A stretch of 64,000 nt of DNA from Phalacrocorax aristotelis (lineage: Eukaryota > Chordata > Aves > Suliformes > Phalacrocoracidae), in NCBI RefSeq assembly GCF_949628215.1, contig NC_134281.1, forward strand, positions 14,022,501 to 14,086,500, in the 5' to 3' direction. This document shows, piece by piece, positions 54,601 to 64,000 of the stretch. Under the pieces are notes generated by a model that was not told the origin of the DNA, did not search any database, and worked only from the letters and a program-made list of their open reading frames with translations. The position numbers were made by a program, and so were the translations under genes. Every line of letters starts with the position of its first letter. Positions within the stretch are counted from its first letter, which is position 1.

Positions 54601-57600
54601 AGTTTAGAATCCATAAATTACTTCTCATGAAGCCCAGGAATGAGAGCACCGGCAGGAGCCGTGGTGTGGACAGACTCAGGGCACTATACCGCCACCACAT
54701 AAGGAATCCCCTTCTATGCTGTAGCACCACCATCGTTATCTCCACTCCAGTGGGCTCTTGGCTGGTAGAGACTCACAAGTCACACTTCTGCATGGAGTTC
54801 ACTTTATCTTCATCAGGACGTTGGAGGGCTGAGTCAGCCCTGCTGGGATTTGCACCAGTGGTTCCAGGAAGTCTGGGTATTTCAAACCTTAGGCTTAGAC
54901 CTCTAATCACCCCCTTATCTAAACTGCCTAACATCTGAGTCTGCAAAATTGGGTTAAAAATCTCACACAAACACACTTTCCCCAGCGGCATTTTTGTATT
55001 CGTTTGCCAGTGGAGCCCAGGACTAGAGAAGGGCACAGAAGATTCAGCTTTGAAATCAGAGGTTTAACCAAAGTGTTGCATGAAGGCCTGGTCCTTTCTT
55101 GATTGATGGCTTGCTTACTGCTTGCTGACAGATGGAGAGGTTTGCCCTTTGGGGCAGAAACCCAGAGGTAATAGAAAGGCAAGTGTTGACCCTCTTGGAC
55201 CATAAGTTTAGAGGAAACCAGTTCTTTTAAATTAATTTCTGCATTTGCTGGGGATGGAAGGGGTTGATTGCTTTCTTGTAACATAAAGAAATACTCTCAT
55301 CCTAAAACTTACTGCTCAATACATGCAGAAATTGTTTAAATTGTCCAAGGTGTATTTTGCAACCCAAGTATTCAAAGACAAATGGTATGAGGTCCTACAT
55401 TAGGCTAGCATCTCTGAATCCCTCCCTAGGTAACTTTTTCAACCTCACTTGGCCACAAAGCCTAAAGAGCTGAGATATGAAATTCTTACAGGTTTTGTAA
55501 GAATAGCTGGCTGAATGGGGATGACAGTCTAAATTGGTACCTCTGTCAGGAAAAGGTCACACTGTTAATTCACTCCTTATCATACAACAGAGGATCCTAA
55601 GCAGAGGTTGGGTCAAGGGGAGGCAAAAACTCTCACTTTATCAACCATCTCATTGTGCAGTGGCACCTTAAAGAACAAACAGGCTTTATTTGTTCCCCAT
55701 CTCTCAGAGCTGCTTGCTTATATGGCTTTTTCACTGATAACTTATGTCCATGTGGAAGTTCTTCTTTATCTTCACTTTAGTTCTGTCACTGAAGGAAAGG
55801 AGCATCCCATGTCTTGATGCTACATTGAATGTGGTGATAGAACAGAAAGGAAACTTTCCAGTTTTGTCCTCTAGTCAAGAAAGAGGACTGGTAGAAGTAA
55901 TTCCTCACAAATCAGTGCTTTTCTATCTTTGGCTTCTTTCAGAGTATCTCTGAGCAGATGTATTATAAATTTCTCATTTTAACCAATGTTAGTGAATCTC
56001 TGGAGAAACCGACTGGTGTTTGCTGCCCATCTATAGTAGTTAAGCCAGGTTCCTCTGTTCTGATGTATCAGATAGGGTGACTGATGATGTTTGTAAATGT
56101 AAATTTTAAGTTTCCTCAAATTCTAGTGTGTAAAGCTTCAAAATAGTCATTTTCTATAAACATTGTTGCTTGAAAAAGTCTTGCCACTTGAATATCTGGT
56201 GAAGATGAATGCAGATTGCATGCAGAGTTGGCAAAGAGGCACCCGTCTATAAACATACAGTTACTATTCATGGAAGATCTCTTTTATCCTCTTTCCAGTT
56301 GTACAAACACACCACCACCACCACCCCCGGCAATATTGCATTGTAAATTACCTTCCTTTTAAAAGCCCTCTCCCCTTAGTGCTTTTCATTCAGGAGATGG
56401 GAGACAGCCCTGGGCTTGTTGTCTTCAGATCAAATACAAGCTGCAGACTCTGGGTATTCACCTGAATTATATGAACCTCTGTGCCTTAGCTATTTACTTG
56501 TTGTGATACATTTCCTTTTCTTGATTAACTAAGCTCTGAAAAGACACATCTGTTTCAGCATTGCCCCCTCAAGGCAGTCCATCAGCCCTCTGTTTTGTAG
56601 CATTTTTCTCTTACCTTTTCCTCGCCTTACCCTCTGTGGTCTGCTGTGTTTTTTGTCTCGTGTTCATGATTTGCGTTAGGCTCCTGGGGCATGGACTCTG
56701 TTGTGGTCGTTGCCTGTGGAAAGCCATCTACTGTGCAATGGATATAAGAACTATTTAGGGACATGCAAGTGCTGCAGTCCATTTTGTTGGCTGAAGCCCC
56801 AAAGGTTGAGCTGGTGGCTGTTTCTTATTAGTTACACAGTGCCTATCTATAGACTCCTACAATGCTGCAAGCTCTGGGTATCCTCCGTTTTGTACTAATT
56901 TTACTGGTGTTCAGCATCCTCAGCATCAGACAGGTCTGACCCCCAATCATATACTAACATACCAGCACCCCTTAGCATTTTAAATATATGACTGAATGCT
57001 ACTTTTAATACTTTTTAATAGAAACTGAACAGAACCATGATTTGCAGATAAATAAATACAACATCATTTATTAGGATACACTATTGGACCCTCCACAGGG
57101 TATTTCTCTCTGTTATACTATCTAAGTACTGGGGAAGTTTATTGCATATTTTACCGTGTGGCATCCAAAAATCCTCTTTAAATAGCTGTCGATTTGTACC
57201 TAGGAATCATTTTAGGGAGAAAGGAGAGCAGGAATGTCCTAGGCTGATCCTTTGATCATGGGGACCCCTTAGGAAAATTGGTGTTTCTCCAGCACCCTGG
57301 GCCAGAGCTGGCATCTCTCTGCAGCAGGGCTGCCCCCGGCCCTTGCCACAGCCCATGCCCTGCGGTCCTCTCTGCAGCAAAAGCAGTGAGGAGGTTTGCC
57401 CGGCAGTGGTTGTGTCTGCTGCTGTATTCTACTCTCAGGCCTCTCTTGCCCTTTGAAGATTCCCCATTGTTTGGGCTATTAACATACTTTCGGGGTGGAT
57501 GTTTATCTTTTTTGAAACTTTTACGGCAGGCGCATTGTTAAAGAAAACCCCGAGAAGCTCTTTGCAAGAAAGCACCACTGGAGCCCTTTGGTGAGCGTAA

Positions 57601-57639
57601 TGCAACTCTGAGCAGCTCTTCCCTGTATTTGATCAGCTT
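51601..57639. other. Gene-free stretch with scattered old-repeat words
   Basis: No gene. 51900-52380 is purine-rich (GGAG, GAGA words). CTGCCCCGAGGGAATTACAA with TTTAAGTCAGACC at 52951-52982 is a phrase known from old amniote repeats. A short (CAC)n run lies at 56311-56327. 53900-54300 and 55950-56550 are AT-rich with few open frames. Confidence 0.45.
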
Positions 57640-57960
57640 CTAATACCTAACAGTTCTGTGAGTAAACATTTATAGATCAAATCAAAAGCTCGCAAAAGGA
57701 AGCATTCTCGATAGATTAGAAGCTAAACTGATCTAAATTAGAACAGATGCAGAGATAACCTTGCCTGGCTAAAAAGCATATACTATCAGTTGCACACAGA
57801 TAATTAAATGAATGAGCCCTTTTCTATTGAACAACTGATGTGCAATTGATAAACTTAATTAATAATTAACTTTTTAATTAAATATCAATTTAAAACAAGT
57901 GTGGTAATATGCCACTCGCATTTAATTTTGCTGCCTTTTCTTCATTAAAGAACTGTCAAT
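57640..57960. promoter_or_regulatory. Motif-dense AT-rich block with HNF1/homeodomain sites
   Basis: TTAATTAATAATTAA at 57855-57869 overlaps ATTAATAATTAAC (57858-57870), which fits the HNF1 palindrome GTTAATNATTAAC at all but the first position. TTTAATTAAAT follows at 57873-57883, GATAATTAAATG lies near 57799, and a forkhead GTAAACA near 57662. No repeat is recognised and the AT-richness is not simple-sequence. Strong look of a developmental enhancer; conservation not testable here. Confidence 0.38.
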
Positions 57961-58269
57961 AGGGTTACAGGTATCTGTTTAAGATGCCTCTGTGCACTGC
58001 ACAGGGAATAAATGTGTCCGCTGGGCACTTGCCAGTGAAGAGATGGTGATAAACAGCAGCAACCAGAGACAAAGCCAGCATGCAACTTCAGAGAGTCAGA
58101 AGGAACCACAGATAAATGGCAGATCCCTGGCCATGGCTTTCTTAGCAGCAGAAGGCCTGCCTGGGTTTACGCCCTTGTTCACTATTAAAAGAGGTGGCAA
58201 CGGGTGTAGAAGAGTTGAGCCCTCCTCGTAACAACTCTTCAGAAAGAAGTTCCTTCCCAGGTTTATGAA
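57961..58269. other. Gene-free stretch
   Basis: Nothing recognised. The 79-codon frame at 57992-58231 has no domain. Confidence 0.45.
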
Positions 58270-58670
58270 TTAAGTGGCTGGATGAAGCCAAGACTGAACA
58301 TCTAAACCCTGGCCTATGTTTTGCGGGGAGAGAGATCCATCAGTTATTGCCTTGTTTCTGCAAAACAATCCTGAATAAGTGAGGGGAAGCTGTGATCTTT
58401 TTGCATGTGTCTTCTCACATGATGCCTTAGTGCAATTCCTATCAGTGCTAATGGGGTAATTGGCTCCCCTCAATGTGAACTCCCTATAATGCATCCATGT
58501 AACTTGATTTGAGAGTGTAAATCCCATTAGCGTGAATGGCGATCTTTTCTGTCTCTAATTTACCCATTTGATCCTGCAAGCACTAAGAGCCGATCTCGTC
58601 TCCCTTTGAAAGCAATAAATAGGCATCTGACTTCCGCTAAATGGTGTTTGCAAACGTGCATGACGGTATC
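58270..58670. promoter_or_regulatory. Candidate conserved non-coding element
   Basis: Repeat-free sequence with balanced composition and clean words: GGGGTAATTGGC (58453), CCCATTAGCGTG (58523), CTGTCTCTAATTTACCC, and a CATGTG/CACATG inverted E-box pair near 58405-58421. Resembles non-coding DNA under constraint; inference only. Confidence 0.22.
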
Positions 58671-59559
58671 ACACCTCCGGGTTGGTGCCCCTCTCTGTGC
58701 CCCTCCCGTGAGTCTGCCCTTGCAAACAGCTGTGCAAAAGGGATATTGCTGCAGGGCTGCCATCGAATGCCTGCTTTTCGTCTGGCTCCCCAGGGCAGCC
58801 CCTGCTCTCAGCCACATGCGGCAGCTGTGTGGCTGCATCCAAGCAGCGTGGGATGGCAGCGGGTGCATAGGGCTCCCAAGTAATCTGGATGCTTTCTGGG
58901 GGTGCCTGTAATCAGATGCTAGAGTGCTGGAGTCATAGAAGTTACTCGGTCCACTGGCTGCCACTGTAGTTGGATACTGGACATTTGGAGATTATGAATA
59001 AACACACTGCATCGAATGAGAATAATAAGGCAGCTAGTGGCTTCTTTGCTGCAGACTTTCCCATCCACCAAGTCCATGCCTCACCCTAACCGTGCTCCTT
59101 CATTTTTCCCCTCTGTTTAAAAAACTATCTAGAGAGCTTAGCTGTGATTTATGTACCTGAATACAACAAAAAAGACTTGAGGCAAACAGCTCCTGTGTAG
59201 CCTTGGTGTTTGAGATGGTTCCTTCCACATACCTACTAAGCACTTACAAGGAGCAAAGAAATATGCAGAAGGCAGGAAATAGGGTTTGCAAACTGGGAAA
59301 AAAAGATGAAAGGCTGCAAGAAACATTTCCAGCGACCCTGCTCCTGCTAGCAAGAAGGAGAAATATTTGAGCACCTCACTGAGGATGTAAGAAAAACTTT
59401 CCACTGTGGCGGAAGATCTAAGTGGAGATTAAGGGTTGCTTTTTTGTTGTTGTTGTTAATGTCTTGATTTGTTTCCAACTGAAATAAGTAGGGTAGAGGA
59501 TAAGCCAATGGGCTCTTGACAGTTCTGCAATGTGGGGTTTGAAGCCAATTGGAAATGAG
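58671..59559. other. Gene-free stretch
   Basis: Frames on both strands at 58560-58964 (up to 134 codons) mirror each other and have no domain. A short (TTG)n run lies at 59444-59456. Confidence 0.45.
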
Positions 59560-60135
59560 ACCTCAGAAGGTACCATCATGGACCAGACACCAGACACCTA
59601 TCCGGTCGGAATACACTGTCGATGAAAAGATGATTTCTTTTCCGGCTCTGCCTCATAAGAGGATATTCTCGCTTCTCCACATGTGAAGGGAAGATGGGTC
59701 CCTCCCGTGGGGAATGTTGCTGCTGGCCACCACTTCCTTTCTGAAAGCCCCATTTGAAAAGGAGGAAATAGTTGGTGGAGGAAGTTCCTGAAAAGGAATC
59801 TTTCAAATCCTTATTTTTGTCAGGTATTTTTCAGGGGATACCCAATACGATGGAAATAATTGGTGTGGCTGCCTCAAGCGATGGAAAAATTGCAGAAAAC
59901 TGCAAAGGGTGTGACAGCAAGAAAACCGGCTTATTCTCCATTTATTGTACAATATTTATCATCAACCCGTTTTGTATATTTTGCTTTCTTTTGTGTAATC
60001 TTATCATCACTGGGGTTGAAAACGATGTAATTTTTGCTCCTTTGAGTAGCTGCCAAAAAAGCACTTACGTCGGAGTATTAGTGTATCATTTGGCTAGCAC
60101 ATCACATAATGGTTTTTTTACAGCAAGTATTTAAC
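59560..60135. promoter_or_regulatory. Candidate conserved non-coding element
   Basis: About 570 bases without repeats, retaining isolated CpGs (TCCGGTCGGAATAC, CTGTCGATG, ACTTACGTCGGAG) in AT-rich sequence, plus an E-box CACATGTG near 59676. Preserved CpGs in AT-rich non-island DNA often indicate constraint. The 120-codon frame at 59772-60134 is hydrophobic in its second half but has no family match that I recognise. Confidence 0.25.
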
Positions 60136-60295
60136 CATGTTTTCATCCTGTGGGAAAGAATGATGGGTCTGTTTTGTAAAAATAAGACCTTGTGGCGATG
60201 TGGACATGCAAGAGATAGAAACATAATGCAACAAATTAGTTTCAACACACAGAAATGAAGTAGTCCAGGCTCAATATACATTCAGCAGTGCTGGT
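60136..60295. other. Short gene-free spacer
   Basis: Nothing recognised. Confidence 0.45.
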
Positions 60296-60309
60296 TTCTC
60301 TCTCTCTCT
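60296..60309. repeat. Short (TC)n run
   Basis: TTCTCTCTCTCTCT-type dinucleotide run within a pyrimidine-rich stretch reaching to about 60331. Confidence 0.85.
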
Positions 60310-60433
60310 TTTGTCTCTCCTTTTTTCTCTTATTCTGAAATGTATTGTTGGATTTTATGGGAAAACTTTGCAAGCAGAAACTATTAAAATTCAATGAGCC
60401 ACCTACTTGGTTTGGGCACGCAAGATGTTATAC

Positions 60434-60500
60434 TTGTATACATACATATGTTTGTGTATGTACACATATGTTTGTGTATATGTGTATGCACACATATAGG
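60434..60500. repeat. Imperfect TG/TA tract with 20-bp period
   Basis: ACATATGTTTGTGTAT occurs at 60444-60459 and again exactly at 60464-60479, a 20-base period, within alternating purine-pyrimidine sequence ending TGTGTATGCACACATATAGG. A decayed microsatellite that has acquired a higher-order unit. Confidence 0.85.
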
Positions 60501-63500
60501 TAAAAATAGTATTTATGAGTGCATGTGTGAAAGAGAGAGAGAGTAGTTGTGGGCACCAAGCAGATATGATCAAATTCATCCATTTTGTGTGACTCAATGC
60601 AAGTTCATGGCATTATAGAAAGAACCAAATTAGCTTTATTACAGGCTGAAAAGATACTTTGGTTTTTAGGAACAGAAACACTATTGTGAAACAGGAGAAA
60701 TCTGTTCATTCTAATTTCATCACAGAAAATGAAGACCTGGAGCAAAAAATAATTTTTCTTTAGGTGCTTCAGAATTGATCAAGCAGTTAATCATTACAAT
60801 TTGAGGTGATCCCATCAAATCCCTCCCAAATAGTGGTTAAGTGAGTCTCTATTATAATCTGAAACCTGCCATTAACTTGAAAACCATTTGTGCTGCGATC
60901 CACATCTTCCCAATCTGTGTGTTTTGCAACCTGCCCCCAATAACGGTCAGTCTCACCTCTGCCAGAAAAAAGTTAGAGTTGCTGTTTTAAAGTTCTCCCA
61001 TTTCTAAACTTTATTCTTTTTATTAAAATATCCCAGTGAGTTCTGACTAAAGTTTCTTTTTCTCTGTATGTAAAAATTCACCAGGATGTCTCTCAGCTTT
61101 TGCCAAGTAACCATATCATCTGTTTGATGTCCACCTTCCTTCTTTCCAGCAGCCGCTTACCCTTTTGTGCAGTTACATGCACATTTGTATTTTGTCATGT
61201 CTGAATTCAGAACCAGAGTCTGGAGATGCCAAGTACGTGCCTAACTTGACTTTTGTGAAAAGGAGTGGAGTTGAGCATATGGCTACATGGTTCCTATGTA
61301 AAATAAAAAATGCCATTCAGCAAATTTATTAGGGCTTTATAGTGAATTATCTTCAGTAGTTGCACTAAAATACAACTCAGAAAAGAAGACTCCATAGCAG
61401 AGACTACCTAATGGAATAGGCTTTTTGCATGTTTTGTCTTTGCTGGCTAATTTACAGCATTCCATAACTTCCAAAAACATCTCTGAATTGTCCTCTGAAA
61501 GCCTTTCATCCTGAAAGGTACTAGGAAACCACACTGTTTGCTGGCATTGGCATGAGTCAGGGTGCTCAAAAGCTGCCCTTTGGGTGCCCAGGTCGTTCCT
61601 TTGAATCAAGGGGTTTTATCATAACAAAAACACACTTAGGGAGGGTTTCTCCAGACTGCTTTAGTACTTCGGGACTATTCTGCTTCGAAAAACTGGAAAG
61701 CCCCTGTTGCACTACCATAAACTAGTCATTAGAAAAACGAGATGGAAGAGGGGGGATGGATACTATCTTACATGTCTCCAGTCCCACTAAGGAGCATGCA
61801 TGAACTATGGCTTGCAGGAGGAAGATGTGCCCAGTGTTTTCCTACTCAGTTTCCTCTCCTAACCAATCTTGCTTTAGGTGTGAGCAGGGTTTCACCTTTC
61901 CTGTGCTGTAAGAAGAGTGATTAAAAGCAAATGAGAGAAGGTGAGTCAACAGTGACTAAAGACCACGTATAAATTCCTAACAAATGGCTGGCATGGGAGA
62001 TAAATAGAAGAAACATGAAGGAGCCTGATTTTACTCTGAGCAACACTTTATCTTCACAGAGACGTCACCACTGTGTTATATCATTTCCTCTCCAGATATG
62101 GCCATGGAAGAGCAAGCCCTTCCCATAATGGGACGGCACAACCAATTGGGATATTTTTCATGGCTGCCTTGGGAGTGCTATCAACCATAACAGAGCAAAG
62201 ATTCAGGGCAAGAGGTGTAAAGCAGGGAGAAGAGCTAATAAATTACCTTTGCAATAGTGTGATCAAGCTAAGCCCACCAAAAAAAATGATAGGTGAGGTA
62301 AGAGTTTGTTCAGGAGCTGTGTCCTGCCTGAAGGGTATAACCAAGCAGTCAGGTAGATAGGAACAAACTTGCAACACTGGATTTTTTTTTTGAGGGCTTG
62401 TGTTATCCTTGATAAAAATCTTGTTGGTATTTGGGGCAAAATGGCTCTACTGGACATTTAGACTGGCTCTGCCTATGCTCTTCCGTTACTTCTCTGCCAA
62501 AATCCTGGCTCTTTTTTATTCTTACTCCATATAAAATGCTCTGGCCTGGATACATCCCTCAAACTTTTAGGCATATTTTTTTGCAACACCTGTGCAGAAG
62601 CGACTCTGCTCCTAGCGGGACTAAGCTCCTTCAGGGCCCCCCATCCCATGCTGTGCCAGCCCTGCATAAACTGCTGCTAAGCCCTGTTCCCTGCTAAGCC
62701 CCTGCTGTGTGGGTGCCCTTCTCTGCTGCTGGATCAGGCCCTGTGCAAAGTCCAAACATGTGCAGCCTGGACACAGCAGTGACGGTCACTGTAGGGCTGC
62801 ACATATCTCTAGCCTTCCTTGTAAAAGTCTCCAGAATAGATGACTTATGCAGAAAGAGGATCAAATAAAATTTAAACTTCTAGAAGAAGCCCTGTTTATT
62901 TGATATTTTTGCTGGAGAAACACCCCCTTTACCCCCAGTTAATTCACACTGATTTTTAGAAAATAAGCTCTTTTGCAGGATCTTGCAAGATGGCAGGAGC
63001 CAAAGGACTGAGCAGAGCCTTGTGTTGCAGTTAGAGTTCAAAAAGGTGAGTTCCCCTGAGAGGGAAAGATTGGTTTTCTTGTTTAATGTCATCTGTTGTT
63101 TAAACTTAGGGATTTGAAGCGTTCATTTCACTTTTCTTTTTTTCTAAATATGTTTATCTTCATGTCTGAAATATTTTGTGAACTTTGCTTTTTCTGTCCC
63201 TGTGAAGGGTATCTTTTAGATAAGTTCTTGTTGCTTGTGTTTCCCATCTATAATTGCAGGGATGTAAGAGAAAGAATGCGCATTTTCATAAAGCAGTCAT
63301 CTGACATGAAATTATGGTAAATGTATTTGCTCTGCCTGTTCCCTCTTTATATTGACTTTCCATTAATATCCTGGCATAAACATACATATGCATGTATATA
63401 TTTATGCATTGCCATGACTGGCAACAGATAAAATAGGCTAATGATACAGAATGTTGAGGGGTGGGGGCCAGTTCCAAACTCTTTAATGTGTTTTTCTAAA

Positions 63501-64000
63501 CTTTTTGACCACTTAAGTGGGTATAAACAAGCACGTGACAACTATGTTCACTCAGAGCCAGATGAAGGATTTAAATTTCAGTTTTCAGATGATAAATGCT
63601 GCAATGAGTGATGCAAGTGATGAAAATTAGTTGCAGAAAATTAAAAAAAATGTATCCAAAACCATTGCAGACTCTTTACTTGCTGTTTGCAGGGAGAAAG
63701 CAAAATTCATTAAATAAACAATTAGATCCAAATTATTTGTCCAGTTGCTGAAGGAGCTAACAGGGTGCCTGGACTTGTGTACTAGTTTGGTTACACCTTT
63801 AATAATGAAGAGAGCAATGCAGAAAAGGTGGGATTTTTCTTAGAAGGAAGCACAAGAAATTCCTGAGATGTTATATTCTTTTCCTGAAATTTCCAAACTG
63901 GCATTGCCAAAAATCATGGCTGACGCACTCAGCAGAGAGTAAACAAGGCTGGTCAATGCAGCGGGGCAAGGAGTGCTGCAGCACAGCATTGGGTCCTCGC
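60501..64000. other. Gene-free stretch
   Basis: No gene. A short (GA)n run lies at about 60533-60543. A CATACATATGCATGTATAT tract lies near 63379-63398. Frames are short and domain-free. No repeat family recognised. Confidence 0.5.

Noticed and set aside
59772..60134. 120-codon frame with a hydrophobic middle
   Set aside because: Looks like a small membrane protein, but lies in AT-rich T-run sequence that yields Phe/Ile/Leu by composition.

Overview
This window looks like gene-free (intergenic or deep intronic) DNA from a bird nuclear genome. The evidence is the repeat content. A CR1 LINE 3' end of the avian type lies at about 18061-18381. A solo LTR of the ERVL-like kind common in neoavian birds lies at 23476-23968. 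A much older CR1-type reverse transcriptase fossil lies at about 28200-28920, and several worn MIR-type SINEs are also present. Nothing looks bacterial, viral or organellar. I recognise no protein-coding gene, tRNA, rRNA or CRISPR array. Every open frame I examined is short, lacks a recognisable domain, and is best explained by chance or by local GC richness.

Layout. 1-7140 is ordinary sequence with old repeats (MIR-type SINE at 5190-5388, a transposon-like inverted repeat at 5519-5576). 7144-7985 holds an exon-like segment followed by a dense CpG island with a CTCF-like site and a perfect 15-bp tandem duplication; it is the best candidate for a promoter or other open-chromatin element. 8100-17000 is AT-rich DNA with more SINE remnants, a cluster of GATA motifs near 11.35 kb and an array of TGAAAA-type words near 12.8 kb. 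18-24 kb contains the CR1 end, a T13-G-C20 tract, a motif-dense block at 21.0-21.2 kb (paired GATA sites and a perfect octamer) and the solo LTR. 28.2-28.9 kb is the LINE fossil. 32-37 kb has a TATA-like site, G-runs, two enhancer-like blocks and a nearly perfect hairpin at 37387-37438. 40.5-42.6 kb is AT-rich and has almost no open frames. 50.9-51.6 kb is a second CpG-rich block next to enhancer-like sequence. 57.6-60.1 kb holds three motif-dense blocks, one with an HNF1-type palindrome.

Interpretation. The mix of CpG islands, homeodomain, GATA and octamer motif clusters, and few young repeats fits a regulatory landscape (gene desert or large intron) around a developmental gene. That is inference: conservation could not be tested here and the neighbouring gene cannot be named from the sequence. 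I did not find a new multi-gene system. The most unusual items are the short-loop hairpin at 37.4 kb, the CpG island with its upstream exon-like segment, the 20-nt microexon-like segment at 9.6 kb, and the LTR without a target duplication.
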